In this document: one piece after another, positions 1 to 11,329 of the stretch
Layout: the number at the start of each line of letters is the position of its first letter
How positions within the stretch are numbered: the stretch's first letter is position 1
Assembly (NCBI GenBank): GCA_030141605.1
Contig: JAQGDQ010000944.1
Coordinates: 1 to 64,000 of the forward strand
Reading direction: 5' to 3'
Length of the DNA stretch: 64,000 nucleotides
DNA from: Tubiluchus corallicola
Taxonomy: Eukaryota; Priapulida; Priapulimorpha; Priapulimorphida; Tubiluchidae
Program-made: the position numbers and the translations under genes
The notes under the pieces: generated by a model
Database searches by the model: none
What the model was told of the DNA's origin: nothing
Seen by the model: only the letters and a program-made list of their open reading frames with translations

Positions 1-152
1 CTATACTATATATATATACTAATACTATAATATATATATATTATACAATTAGTTACTTCAAAAATGTACACAAGAATTATCACACTGTTATAAGATACAT
101 CAATGAAATTATTTAAAATGAGTCAAAACTAAAGTTTGGAAATTAAATTTAC

Positions 153-327
153 CGGACGGTTTAGTCTAGTGGTAACGCGTCTGCTTTCCGTCTGGGAGGT
201 CGTGAGTTCGAACCAGCGGCCGGGTCATACCAAAGACTTTAAAAATGGTACCTGCTGTTGCCCTGCCTGACGCGTGGTATTTAGGGTAAAAGTGGGGTAA
301 TAATAGTCTCTGTTATGCAGCTTAGAA

Positions 328-365
<38 letters not shown>

Positions 366-366
366 G
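153..366 (+). mobile_element. tRNA-derived SINE, copy 1
   Basis: The head looks like a tRNA with an A box near TAGTCTAGTGG and a B box GAGTTCGAACC. An unrelated body follows, ending in GCTTAGAATTG and a (TTA)n tail. A second, inverted copy at 19993-20484 shares head and body, which shows a mobile family rather than a tRNA gene. No 3' CCA-stem partner is visible. This copy lacks the extra segment that copy 2 has before its tail. Confidence 0.8.
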
Positions 367-928
367 ATAAACCATTTGTGGTAAAACTGTTCTTGAATCT
401 ATTTCTAGTTACATGAGTAATTAGTTTAAAAATATGTGCAATTTATTTCTTAATACTTAAAATTGAAATATACAAAGTCTACAGAGTACAGAAGCCATAT
501 TTTTTCTACTATTATGTATTAATAATTATAAAAATAAGTTTGCATTGACATGCACTAGATAAAATTTAATATTTGCTTATTTTTACTAGGTTAGCGTACG
601 TAAACATGCTAGAGAAAGTATGAAATAATTAAAAAACTTTCATTATTCGTATCTCTATATCAGTATTAAATTACATGTGATAGACGCTCTAATAACAGCG
701 TGAAATTATTGAGTTATTGTAAATTTCATTTCTGAAATAATAAGTTTATTTATTTATCAACTTTACAACAAAAAGGTTGAATTACACGACAGCATAAAAT
801 TACAAAATATGGAATTTTTTAAAAAGAATTTTATAAGCAAGATGAAACATGCATGGATGAGCACAATTACACTGTTACAAGCTACGTGAACGAATGAGTC
901 CGTGATACGTTAAAATGAGTCACAACTT
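367..928. other. AT-rich, nothing recognised
   Basis: AT-rich sequence with no ORF, RNA gene or repeat family that I can recognise. Confidence 0.6.
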
Positions 929-1553
929 AGGATGATTTTTCATATACAACCCCGTTTTCAAGTCCATTAAAAAGTATGCATTTTGACACCATTAATATTT
1001 CAAAAGCGTTTCTGATAATTAAATAATAGATTAAAATCTTAATTAGCGGCGGGCGAGCCCAACTATTGACGACATCACAAACTAACATAATTTTCAACAG
1101 CAAAAATATTCCACGAGCGTGTTGCACGTGTTTGCGAAAGAGAAAATTGAAGTACATTGCTACTGTAAGAGAATCAGTGTGTTGTACTAAAACTTCAACG
1201 TTTCCTTCAAAGTTGTTTGTTGATGACATCACAAACTAACATAATTTTCAACAGCAAAAATATTCCACGAGCGTGTTGCACGTGTTTGCGAAAGAGAAAA
1301 TTGAAGTACAGTGCTACTGTAAGAGAATCAGTGTGTTGTACTAAAACTTCAACGTTTCCTTCAAAGTTGTTTGTTGATGACATCACAAACTAACATAATT
1401 TTCAACAACAAAAATATTCCACGAGAGTGTTACACGTGTTTACGAAAGTGAAAATTGAAGTACAGGCTGTAGGCTGTTGTAGTAAAACTTTAACGTTTCC
1501 CTCAAAATTGTTTGTTTTGACCTACAGTTTAAGATTGGACCGCTTTTGCTTAA
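929..1553 (-). mobile_element. Dispersed ~600-bp repeat (family R), copy 1
   Basis: Minus-strand copy of a family also present at 1846, 13542, 22032 and, in part, 31455. Family members start with TTAAAGCAAAA and end near CATCCTGTCTTCCTTTAA. No coding capacity is visible. The copy carries an internal tandem triplication of about 154 bp (units near 1070, 1221 and 1377). The TTAA at both ends suggests a non-autonomous DNA transposon, but the inverted termini are imperfect. Confidence 0.7.
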
Positions 1554-1622
1554 AGTTTAGAAATTAAATAAACCAGTTGAGATAAAACTGTTGTTGAATC
1601 TTTCTGTTCTGCATCTAGGTAA

Positions 1623-1762
1623 GGGGTAGTTCAAATGGTGACGAGTACTGTATGTCAGGGGTAGTTCAAATGGTGGCGAGTACTGTATGTAAGGGGTAGT
1701 TCAAATGGTGGCGAGTACTGTATGTCAGGGGTAGTTCAAATGGTGGCGAGTACTGTATCTAT
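1623..1762. repeat. 35-bp tandem repeat, 4 copies
   Basis: Four near-identical units beginning GGGGTAGTTCAAATGGTG. No coding or regulatory role is apparent. Confidence 0.9.
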
Positions 1763-1845
1763 GGGCATCTGGCAATAGAGTTTGGATTTTATTATTCGGA
1801 TTTTGAATTGATAAGAACAACTTTTTGCAAGAATTTTGGCGATGG

Positions 1846-2485
1846 TTAAAGCAAAATCCGACCCCAGTCTTGAACTGTAGGTCAAAATAATCGACTCTTT
1901 AAAATATTGAAAGGAAATATACTATTTTTGAAAAATGATTTACCTGAAAGAATTATCACCACACAAACACAATTTCACGTTCGCGTCGGTAGTCCGTCGC
2001 TGTCCCTATTCATTAGTTAGACGGGCACTAGCGCCTGCATTTCGGAAACGCATTACACAGAAAACAGGTGCTATACTTCTCAGTTTAAATATGTTAGTTT
2101 GTGATGAACTACACACGTTCGACAGGTCATGCATAAGCACAGCTAATAATTTGAAATTTGAATTTTCATCTTAAAACTTGCCTAATTTTAGCACAACACA
2201 CTGAATATCTTACAGTAGCACTGTATTTCAATTTTATCTTTTGCAAACACGTGCAACACGCTCGTGGAATATTTTTGCTTTTGAAAATTATGTTAGTTTG
2301 TGATGTTATCAATAGTTGGATTCGCCCGCCGTAAATTAAGTTTTTAATCTATTATTTAATTATCTGAAACGATTTTGCATTGCAGTATTAAATTATATAC
2401 TTTTCATCGGTATATACTTATATATACTAAATATATACACTTTAAAATGAGGTAGTATGTAAAAAATCAACCTGCCTTCCTTTAA
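1846..2485 (+). mobile_element. Dispersed repeat family R, copy 2
   Basis: Plus-strand copy running from TTAAAGCAAAA to CCTGCCTTCCTTTAA. It shares most of its length with the copies at 13542-14173 and 22032-22610. An ORF of 79 codons inside it is not conserved between copies. Confidence 0.75.
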
Positions 2486-2744
2486 TTAAATGTTGAAGAT
2501 TAACAAAAATTAGAGCATTTATATAGTTTGCATTTGAAAAAAGCGCATCTAAACAGTTTTGAAAAATGTGTTTTGGCGGGGCAGTGGAGCCGTTGAAAAA
2601 GTGCCAATTTTGAAAAATGTGTTTTGGTGGGGCAGTTGCACATAATGAATGAATAACAAACATACTTCACGATGTTCTTCAAGTCTTTTCATGTAAAATA
2701 CTGAAGAGAGTAATAATATTGCACACATAGATGGCAAGAACTTT

Positions 2745-3678
2745 TCCACATTGTTAATACCACGTTAATGTTCTGTTTGATCTTCATCAACAATGTCATT
2801 TTCCACATCGTTAATACCACGTTAATGTTTCGTTTGATCTTCATCAACAATGTCATTTTCCACATCGTTAATACCACGTTAATGTTCCGTTTGATCTTCA
2901 TCAACAATGTCACTTTCCACATTGTTAATACCACGTTAATGTTCCGTTTGATCTTCATCAACAATGTCACTTTCCACATTGTTAATACCACGTTAATGTT
3001 CTGTTTGATCTTCATCAACAATGTCATTTTCCACATTGTTAATACCACGTTAATGTTCCGTTTGATCTTCATCAACAATGTCATTTTCCACATTGTTAGT
3101 ACCACGTTAATGTTTCGTTTGATCTTCATCAACAATGTCATTTTCCACATTGTTAATACCACGTTAATGTTCCGTTTGATCTTCATCAACAATGTCATTT
3201 TCCACATTGTTAATACCACCGTTAATGTTCTGTTTGATCTTCATCAACAATGTCATTTTCCACATCGTTAATACCACGTTAATGTTTCGTTTGATCTTCA
3301 TCAACAATGTCATTTTCCACATCGTTAATACCACGTTAATGTTCCGTTTGATCTTCATCAACAATGTCACTTTCCACATTGTTAATACCACGTTAATGTT
3401 CCGTTTGATCTTCATCAACAATGTCACTTTCCACATTGTTAATACCACGTTAATGTTCTGTTTGATCTTCATCAACAATGTCATTTTCCACATTGTTAAT
3501 ACCACGTTAATGTTCCGTTTGATCTTCATCAACAATGTCATTTTCCACATTGTTAGTACCACGTTAATGTTTCGTTTGATCTTCATCAACAATGTCATTT
3601 TCCACATTGTTAATACCACGTTAATGTTCCGTTTGATCTTCATCAACAATGTCATTTTCCACATTGTTAATACCACCA
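2745..3678 (-). repeat. 57-bp minisatellite derived from the Sp5 C-terminus and stop
   Basis: About sixteen units of 57 bp. Read on the minus strand in the Sp5 frame, each unit re-encodes the protein's last residues ([13 protein letters not shown]) followed by TAA, so the array lies directly after the stop codon in the presumed 3' UTR. Variant units (CATTTT or CACTTT, ATCG or ATTG) occur in the same order in 2750-3220 and 3220-3680, so a block of about eight units was duplicated as a whole. ORFs in other frames across the array are artefacts of the unit length being divisible by three. Confidence 0.95.
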
Positions 3679-4797
3679 TTAATGTTCCGTATGATCTTCA
3701 TCAACAATGTCATTTTCCACATCAATGTCCTCCTCAACTTCCTCTGCATCTTCCGGTTGCTTTGCCTTACTTCTCTTATTATCGTGGGTTTTTAGATGTT
3801 TGCTCAGATGGTCCGAACGCATGAAGCGTTTGCCGCATTCTTGACACGCGAATCTTTTCTCTCCCGTGTGCGTGCGTAAATGACGTTGCAGCTCGTCGCT
3901 ACGGGTAAAACTCTTACCACAGAACAACCAGTTGCACACGAACGGTCGCTCTCCCGTGTGCCACCTCAGATGTGCCTTTAGATGAGACGTCTTTCCGTAG
4001 ACCTTACCACAACCGGGAATATGACATATGTGCTGCTTCCGTTTGCCGGGATTGCCGGAATTGCTCGAATCCTGGCAATTTGGACATCTGCATCTTCGGC
4101 ACCGTCTCGCCGTTGCCAAAGGTTTTTGTGTCAACATGTTGACTAGTTGATTCTGATATTCTGGTGACTGACTGAGCATCATTTGATGAGCTGGCGAAAG
4201 AGGGTAACCATACGATGGCGGCGTGAGAGGAGCCGCTGACTTCTGCGGACTCTGTAAGCTCCACCAGGGAACCTCCGCTTCGGATTTGGGTGACACTTGA
4301 TTTGGCACGTTGATGAACTGCATTTGATTGTAGTTGCTCACCTGCATGCCAATTTGCGTTTGCACCAAAGTCGCATGATTGTGGTGCATTGGCTGTTGAG
4401 AACTACCGTGCATCTGTCCATGAAGCTGATGACCGAACTGCAGGGGTTCCGCCGGAGGCGTGAGCGGCAACTCGTGCGTCCTAAAATTTGGCGGCTGCAG
4501 CTGCGACATCGTACTCGTGTTCACCGACAGTTCGGAGTGCTGAAACACCGGATGATGATGATGATGGTGATGATGATTCGTCAAACCAGCTGGAGTCGGA
4601 TGATGATGATGGTGATGATGATGTCCTTTCAACACGTTGGACATGGTCGTTGGTGCAAACGTTGCCGGAGCATGGACGCTTGCCTGATGTCCAAGACGAT
4701 TACACTGAGCTGCCATCATTGCTAGAGGATTTGCTTTCACCTCCGGGGCCGGCTGCGCCATATTGGTCACTCCCATGTTGCCAGGCATAAAACATTC
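3679..4797 (-). CDS. SP5: Sp5-type zinc-finger transcription factor, exon 2
   Basis: This exon carries nearly all of a predicted 392-residue Sp-family factor that binds GC/GT boxes in the nucleus. Features in order are an Sp box ([14 protein letters not shown], near residue 42), two His tracts, a Gln/Met/His-rich region, a Btd box ([13 protein letters not shown]) and three C2H2 fingers (about residues 276-358). The fingers have the [16 protein letters not shown] and RSDHLSKH recognition helices and TGE linkers. The Btd sequence with CRRCRC resembles SP5 more than SP6-9. The acidic tail ends VDEDHTEH, and its coding sequence seeded the adjacent minisatellite. The exon starts after the acceptor TTTTTTATAG, giving ECF before the first in-exon Met. 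The two exons join in phase 0. Assignment to the Sp family is near certain; the SP5 subtype is likely. Confidence 0.93.
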   Translation of the reverse strand, partial: ECFMPGNMGVTNMAQPAPEVKANPLAMMAAQCNRLGHQASVHAPATFAPTTMSNVLKGHHHHHHHHPTPAGLTNHHHHHHHHPVFQHSELSVNTSTMSQLQPPNFRTHELPLTPPAEPLQFGHQLHGQMHGSSQQPMHHNHATLVQTQIGMQVSNYNQMQFINVPNQVSPKSEAEVPWWSLQSPQKSAAPLTPPSYGYPLSPAHQMMLSQSPEYQNQLVNMLTQKPLATARRCRRCRCPNCQDSSNSGNPGKRKQHICHIPGCGKVYGKTSHLKAHLRWHTGERPFVCNWLFCGKSFTRSDELQRHLRTHTGEKRFACQECGKRFMRSDHLSKHLKTHDNKRSKAKQPEDAEEVEEDIDVENDIVDEDHTEH

Positions 4798-4932
4798 CTA
4801 TAAAAAATTATACAATTAAATTAACATAATTTATCTGCAGGATCATTTCAATTCAATTCAATTTATTGTGCAATTATGAATTTAACATGACATACTCTGG
4901 CAAGTACAAAATGAAATACTATGTATGTACTA

Positions 4933-5022
4933 CTACAGTTTACTAATATATATATAAGTAATATATTGGTATATATTAGTATATTAATATATATTAGTAA
5001 TATATATATTAGTAAACTGTAG
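4933..5022. repeat. 90-bp AT-rich palindrome
   Basis: CTACAGTTTACTAATATATA at the left is matched by its inverse, TATATTAGTAAACTGTAG, at the right. The sequence could form a long hairpin or cruciform. Confidence 0.85.
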
Positions 5023-5277
5023 TTCTCCATATATATTTTTTCATTTTGTATTAGCCAATATGTATATATATATATATATATATATAATTTGAAGTACTAC
5101 TGCTTAATTATACTAGCTATTATAAGATACTAATACAATTATATTATTAGTTAAACTGATTGAGGTTTTGGCTGCCCAATTGATACTTGCTGGTAGTCAT
5201 AGATACTATAATTAATTACTACAATATGCAAAGGTTTACATTACTATAATTATGACTATTACATGATTTTTAGTCAT

Positions 5278-6381
5278 TGACTTTTGTACAAAGTTTATCC
5301 AGTAACTATAAAATTATTGCATGGCATGTGATCGTTAATCAATCAATGAATCAATCAATCAATCAATTTATTTCACTCCAGCAATACATATACAATACAT
5401 CAACGTACAATATTATTGAAAAAAAAGAAACAGTATAGGTAAAAAACGTTGATGAAGTCAAATTAACCAAATATAAAGAGTTGCTGTATGACACCTTGAA
5501 AGCTTGGCTTGTTAAGGTGGCACAAATGAGTGAATGAAAGATGGTTAGGGTTAAGACATGATGGAATGAAAAAAATAGTAAGATTAGGGATAGGAAGAAG
5601 GAAGAGAGGAGAGGATGAGTGAATGAAAGAATGGTTAGGATTAGTAGACATGATGGAATGGAAAAAATAGTGAGATTAGGGATAGGAAGAAGGAAGAGAG
5701 GAGAGGATGAGTGAATGAAAGAATGGTTAGGATTAGTAGACATGATGGAATGGAAAAAATAGTGAGATTAGGGATAGGAAGAAGGAAGGGAGGGGAGGAT
5801 GAGTGAATGAAAGAATGGTTAGGGTTAGTAGACATGATGGAATGGAAAAAAATAGTAAGATTAGGGATAGGAAGAAGGAAGGGAGGGAAGGATGAGTGAA
5901 TGAAAGAATGGTTAGTGTTAGTAGACATGATGGAATGGAGAAAATAGTAAGATTAGGGATAAGAAGAAGGAAAAGAGGAGAAGAAACGATCACAATATAT
6001 GTTTAATTTACCTAGAGGTATAGTAAAATAGCATTATAATTGATTGGAGGCCATATATTGCGACTGCATGAGACATGGAACCGTTAAAATTGTATTATAA
6101 GTATGAATCAAAAATGGTCCTTTTCAAGTACTTTTTGAAACTATAAATAGTTTTGTGTATTTTTACTTGGGCACTTATTTTATTCCAGTTATTGGGGGCT
6201 GTGAATCTAATAAAGTTAAAAGCAAACTCTCAGTTAATTTCGATACTGTATATTGAACTAGTCATTGACACACACTGACAAGTTCAATATACAGCATGAA
6301 AATTAACTGACAATTTGCATTTAACGATCACATGCCAGACGATAATTTTATAGTTACTGGATAAACTTTGTACAAAAGTCA
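5278..6381. mobile_element. Foldback-like element with 61-bp inverted ends
   Basis: The arm at 5278-5338, beginning TGACTTTTGTACAAAG, is inverted at 6321-6381 with few mismatches. Inside are a 92-bp array and a second hairpin (about 6232-6310) with arms around TGTATATTGAACT. No transposase is present. It may be a non-autonomous DNA transposon or a secondary inverted duplication. Confidence 0.6.
5522..5990. repeat. ~92-bp tandem repeat, 5 copies
   Basis: Purine-rich units containing GACATGATGGAATGGAAAAA and GAGTGAATGAAAGAATGG. The Ser/Leu/Phe-rich ORFs across it are repeat artefacts. Confidence 0.9.
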
Positions 6382-6688
6382 AAAACAAAATTAAAATTGA
6401 ATTACAATGTTAAGTTAACTGCACAAATACGTATAATGTACATTGGCAAAACATACTATAAAAGATACATGATGTCAAATAATACGTACATATAAACCTG
6501 ATTCATATCAAGTTTGTGAGAAAAGTTATTTTTCAGTGATAGTAATAAAAATAATTAGCATTTTTTGTATCATTTGTATACTAACATGGATAAGTTAACT
6601 ACATAATTAAAAAGAAGTACACTGATACGAAATCACAGTTAAATATCGTATGTTTCAGCAATGTATAGAAAATTAGTACTCTGATTAT

Positions 6689-7016
6689 TACCCTAATAAT
6701 TACTGATTAATTGTATTGTTTTGTTTAGATTTAGGTATGTAACTTTATTATTTTTTGTTTTCACTACTTTTTTGATAATTTGTATCATTTATACTGTTTT
6801 TATTATTTTTTTTTCTTATTTGTTTTTTGTTTTTCTTAGCTGCAGCATCACCATTTAATTTTAATAGACTAATTTATTTATAAGAAAGGGCAGGAGACTA
6901 GATGACCCTATGGTCCTTCCCTGCCCTGCTCCGTGATAATAATTACGTAATATTTAAAAAACTTTTGATGTCAAACAAATTGGAGAAAATAAATGTTCTA
7001 TGTTCTATGTTCTACA
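6689..7016 (+). mobile_element. CR1-like LINE 3' end, copy 1
   Basis: It contains an imperfect hairpin (GGGCAGGAGACTAGATGACC against its near complement GGTCCTTCCCTGCCC) followed by AATAAATGTTCTATG and a (TTCTATG)n tail. That layout is typical of CR1-clade 3' termini. A second copy in inverse orientation lies at 21492-21828. No coding part is left. Confidence 0.65.
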
Positions 7017-7306
7017 GTAGTATCTATCCCAGGTATTTAAATAAACATTTATAAAAAACAAATAACGAAAGAGTTAAGATTAATAATTAATTAATTAGTT
7101 AAGATTAAAGTTTGCTGCAGTAACACTGACTAAAACAAACAAAATTAAAGTTGAATTAAATGCTAAATTAAATGTTTTACTTTGAAATGAAAATGATTGT
7201 TAGTTTACAAACGTTTTGCAGCCACTAGTGTTGTTATTCGCAATTTATTTACTTGACAAATTACAGCGTCTCAAAAGTGTAAACAAAAACAAAATAGTTT
7301 ACGAAC

Positions 7307-7366
7307 CTGAAGTAAATGTAACCCGTGATGATGTGGAGCGGGTCTGGTGAACACCGCTGTCGCCAT
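7307..7366 (-). CDS. SP5: Sp5 exon 1 (start codon)
   Basis: This exon encodes 20 residues starting MATAVFTRPAPHHHG and ending LHLLQ. It is followed by a CAG|GTTCGT donor at 7305-7306 and joins exon 2 in phase 0. I chose this start because the exon-2 reading frame opens at a good acceptor with no convincing start context, while this short exon supplies a Met, a donor and a matching phase upstream. The His/Pro-rich content matches the N-terminal region in exon 2. It is too short to recognise by homology alone. Confidence 0.7.
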
Positions 7367-8160
7367 CATTAACGTATAACACTTTCTCTTTTATTTAAAT
7401 GAATTTATTCCACGTAACACGACATGCACTGTACGAAGTCTCGAATGAAACTAGCAGCTCCCCTCCTAGTTCATTGCATTTTTCTATCCTATGCGTGAAT
7501 AGGCACTACACACTTCATACACAAATATTCGTACTTTGAAGTGCCGCCAGCCAATGTCAACACGCAGAATCACGTTTGCAGACGCCGCCAGCCAATCAGA
7601 GCGCGTCGGCGGGTTATTTAAAAAGAAATCCGATCTTTTATGTCCATATGCTCGGCAGTGAGTGTTTGTTGACAGTCATAATAGCCGTGATTATGCGTAG
7701 TTATTAGAGGGGCTGGCTGGGGCGGGGCACTTGTCCCCTGTTGGGCGCTTTATACTACGCCGTAATTGGATTCAAGATCAAAGGCACTCCGCTAGCCGGC
7801 TCGCCCGCGATTGGCTGCACGCGATCACGTGACTTGCGCAAGTGCTAAACCCGCTCTATTGTTGTTGAGACCCCCTTTGTGAGTGACTCTAATTTAGTAT
7901 TTGGACTGTTGGATGTGAAGAGATCAGAGACGCCGCCTCGGTGGGATATCCTCTCCAAATTGCTCAATTTGATCCTGGTTTTTTGCAGTTGCATGTTTCA
8001 CCCTGGGGGTAGGGTTAATACAGTAGCTGTGCTATGGCTGTATGTGTAACCATATCTGTATTTATTGCACTGTGCCGCATCCGCGCGCTGATAAATACAT
8101 AAAGTTTTATGTTTGTATGGCGCTGAGTTTTACTGATGTAGTTTTCTTCTCTAGCTGGTG
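7367..8160 (-). promoter_or_regulatory. Sp5 upstream region with TCF/LEF site
   Basis: This is the least AT-rich non-repetitive stretch near Sp5 and probably holds its promoter. AGATCAAAGG at 7775-7784 is a full consensus TCF/LEF site (WWCAAAG). CCAAT boxes on either strand (for example AGCCAATCAGAG near 7590 and GCGATTGGCTG near 7809) and an E-box CACGTG near 7826 are also present. SP5 is a known direct Wnt/beta-catenin target in several animals, so the TCF site fits, but its function here is inferred. Confidence 0.5.
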
Positions 8161-8217
8161 GTCATTTACTGGTAAATTTTGAAAAGAAAAATGTTATAGT
8201 TATTGGCGTCCTAGTGA

Positions 8218-9060
8218 TGGTTATAAGTATTGTTATTGTTATTGTTATTGTTATTGTTATTGTTATTGTTATTGTTATTGTTATTGTTATTGTTGTTGTT
8301 GTTATTGTCATTGTTGTTGTTATAGTTATTGTTGTTCTTGTTGTTATCGTCATTGTCATTGTTGTTGTTATTGTTATTGTTATAGGCTTTCTAATTTTAG
8401 CTATTGTGATTATTGTCATTGTCGTTGTCATTTTCAATTTTCATTGTTGTCGTTATAGTTATAGTCATTGTTACTGTTATTGTTTTTGGCGTTCTAGTTT
8501 TAGCTATTGTTATTATTGTCGTTGTCATTGCCATTGTCACTGTCATTTTCAATTTTCATTGTTGTTGTTATAATTATAGTCATTGTTACTGTTATTGTCA
8601 TTGTCATTGTCATTGTCATTGTTACTGTTATTGTTATTGTTTTTGGCGTTCTAGTTTTAGCTATTGTTATTATTGTCATTGTCATTGTCGTTGCCACTTT
8701 CATTGTTGTCGTTATAGTTATAGTCATTGTTACTGTTATTGTCATTGTCATTGTTACTGTTATTGCTATTGTTATTGGCGTTCTAGTTTTAGCTATTATT
8801 ATTGTCATTGTCATTGCCGTTGCCATTTTCATTGTTGTCGTTATAGTTATAGTCATTGTTACTGTTATTGTCAATCTCATTGGCATTGTCATTGTTACTG
8901 TTATTGTTATTGGCGTTCTAGTTTTAGCTAATGTTATTATTGTCATTGCCATTGTCGCTGTCATTTTCAATTTTTATTGTTGTTGTTATAATTATAGTCA
9001 TTCTTACTGTTATTGTCATTGTCATTGTCGCTGTCATTTTCAATTTTTATTGTTGTTAAA
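8218..9060. repeat. Compound TTATTG/TCATTG microsatellite
   Basis: A long degenerate hexamer array, with a higher-order unit of roughly 200 bp in which GGCGTTCTAGTTTTAGCTA recurs. Ile/Val-rich and Thr/Ile-rich ORFs on both strands are low-complexity artefacts. Confidence 0.95.
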
Positions 9061-9149
9061 GTTATACCTATAGTTTCAGTTATTGAAAAAAGTACAAAAA
9101 AATCACATAATCTAAATGTTAATTATTTACCAGCTGTAAGGAAATCAGC

Positions 9150-9440
9150 CATCATAGACAAGGATCCAGGTAAAAAAGTCACAGGTAAAAAAGTATCGCG
9201 TAAAAAAAGTCATGATTAAAAAGGCTATGGGTAAAAAAGTCACAGATTAAAAATGTCACAGGAAAAAAGTCACAGGTCAGAGTGTTACAGGTAAAAAAGA
9301 ACAAGAGAAGAGTCACAGGAAAAAAGTCACAGGAAAAAAGTCACAGGTAAAATAGAACAGGAGAAAACCTAACCCTAATCAAAGTTAACCCAAACTCTAA
9401 CATAATCCTAATCCTAATCCTAACAAAATTAATTGTGACT
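9150..9440. repeat. CACAGGTAAAAA array joined to telomere-like CCTAA repeats
   Basis: Degenerate units around GTCACAGGTAAAAAAGT pass directly into CCTAACCCTAATC-type repeats and end near AATTAATTGTGAC. The same two components in the opposite order occur at 16910-17420, which suggests one composite repeat family. Confidence 0.8.
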
Positions 9441-9679
9441 TCATTACCTGTCACCCTCCTCAACAGTTTCAAAACCAACAGTTTGACAGTTAGGCAGAAT
9501 AATTTAGTTTTCCATCCAGACACAAACTTCACATTTGGAAATTCATATTAACATTTTGAAAATCATGCACATTTTTGAAATAAGAATAAACGATTTTAAT
9601 CTTTTGTTATTCTTTTTTATTATCTATTGATTTTTGCTTATTAATATATTGCGTTTTTAACCTATTTTCACTATCTCTT

Positions 9680-10374
9680 GAATGTACCAAACTTACCTGT
9701 ACCAAACTTACCTGTACCAAACTTACCTGTACCGTACTTACCTGTACCGTACTTACCTGTACCAAACTTACCTGTACCAAACTTACCTGTACCAAACTTA
9801 CCTGTACCAAACTTACCGGTACCAAACTTACCTGTACCAAACTTACCGGTACCAAACTTACCTGTATAAAACTTACCTGTACAAAACTTACTTGTTTAAA
9901 ACTTACCTGTACCAAACTTACCTGTACCAAACTTACCTGTACCAAACTTACCTGTACCAAACTTACCTGTATAAAACTTACCTGTACAAAACTTACTTGT
10001 TTAAAACTTACCTGTACCAAACTTACCTGTACCGTACTTACCTGTACCAAACTTACCTGTACCAAACTTACCTGTACCAAACTTACCTGTACCAAACTTA
10101 CCTGTATAAAACTTACCTGTACAAAACTTACTTGTTTAAAACTTACCTGTACCAAACTTACCTGTATAAAACTTACCTGTACCAAACTTACCTGTATAAA
10201 ACTTACCTGTTCAAAACTTACTTGTATAAAACTTACCTGTACCAAACTTACCTGTATAAAACTTACCTGTACCAAACTTACCTGTATAAAACTTACCTGT
10301 ACCAAACTTACCTGTATAAAACTTACCTGTACCAAACTTACCTGTATAAAACTTACCTGTACCAAACTTACCGC
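9680..10374 (-). repeat. 15-bp minisatellite of consensus 5' splice sites
   Basis: About 46 units. On the minus strand the main unit reads GTACAGGTAAGTTTG, so nearly every unit contains the full donor consensus CAG|GTAAGT. Variant units (GTATAAAAC, GTTTAAAAC on the plus strand) keep GTAAGT or lose only the CAG. The last unit at the right edge reads GCGCGGTAAGT, as if the array began at a real donor. Open frames on both strands follow from the 15-bp period. Confidence 0.95.
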
Positions 10375-10662
10375 GCACCAGTCCAAAGTATTGGTTACCA
10401 CAACAAGAAAGTAAAAGCAAATAGATATTGAGTTGCACCCCACTCCTGGATTTATCCTGGAGTTTCCCGAAATTGAGCCATAGATTCGTAGTTCGGTCGG
10501 ATTTGAGAAAAAATTCTCAAATTTCCTGATTTTGTCCATCAGATTGAAATTTAAGTGGAAATAAACGGAAATAAATCTTGTTGAAACGTTAAGAACTAGG
10601 CTAAAAACAACGGAATCTCCAAAGTAAAATAGTAAACTTATTAAATTAAGTTTATTCGTTTA
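10375..10662. other. Unassigned flank of the donor array
   Basis: A minus-strand open frame continues from the array to 10539, but the protein segment has no family resemblance. It could be a diverged exon whose donor seeded the array. Nothing else is recognised. Confidence 0.3.
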
Positions 10663-10905
10663 CATGGCTTCATTTCACTCCTTCTACATGGCTTCATTTC
10701 ACTCCTTCTACATGGCTTCAATTCACTCCTTCTACATGGCTTCATTTCATTCCTTCTACATGGCTACATTTCACTCCTTCTACATGGCTTCATTTTACTC
10801 CTTCTACATGGCTTCATTTCACTCCTTCTACATGTCTTCATTTCACTCACTTCTACATGGCTTCATGTCACCCCTTCTACATGGCTTCATGTCACTCCTT
10901 CTACG
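10663..10905. repeat. 24-bp tandem repeat, ~10 copies
   Basis: Units of CATGGCTTCATTTCACTCCT plus four bases. The repeated MASFHSFY reading is an artefact of the 24-bp period. Confidence 0.95.
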
Positions 10906-11325
10906 CTTTCCACCAATTTTTGCTGCAACGGTAAATAGTCAAGTGTTTTTCAGTTTAACTTTAATTCACAAACTTAAAGTGTTTAATAATTTGATCGCTA
11001 AAAACTTAAAAGAAACGTGAGAAAGGCACTGGAACGATGACCAAACTCCAAAAATTCATGTCCTACTTGCACTTTTACAAATTTTAGACATTTAGGGTTT
11101 TTTAGTCAAAAAATCTACTACTTTGTGGTTTAAATTTTCTAGATTTTTCTTTCAGAAAAGGCTTCATAAAACGTCTAAAACTCATTAACCTTGTGTTGTT
11201 TTGCTCCCCGAGATTAATCTACTTTTGGCTCCTGATTTGGGTTCGTGACGAAGTGGCTACCCTAGTAAACATGGCGTTTCTGACATTTCATCCCACGTGA
11301 CCTATAATAGCAGCTTCGTATAAAT
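10906..11325. other. No gene seen
   Basis: Unique, moderately AT-rich sequence without a recognisable gene. Confidence 0.5.
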
Positions 11326-11329
11326 TGCA

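Larger units (their letters stand above)
4798..7306 (-). other. Sp5 intron
   Basis: An inferred 2.5-kb GT-AG intron on the minus strand. It is filled with AT-rich palindromes, a foldback element, a 92-bp array and a CR1-like 3' end, each listed separately. A (TTGAA)n-like stretch near 4845 and an (AATC)n stretch near 5340, each followed by ATTTATT-type sequence, look like tails of minus-strand retroposons. Confidence 0.7.

Noticed and set aside
153-230. Functional tRNA gene
   Set aside because: The tRNA-like head lacks acceptor-stem pairing and is followed by a SINE body with a second genomic copy.
5363-5993. Series of Ser/Leu/Pro-rich minus ORFs
   Set aside because: Shadows of the 92-bp array.
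9607-10539. 310-codon ORF of VQVSLVQVSF repeats and the opposite YLYQT frame
   Set aside because: Both follow from the 15-bp array; the non-repeat part has no family resemblance.
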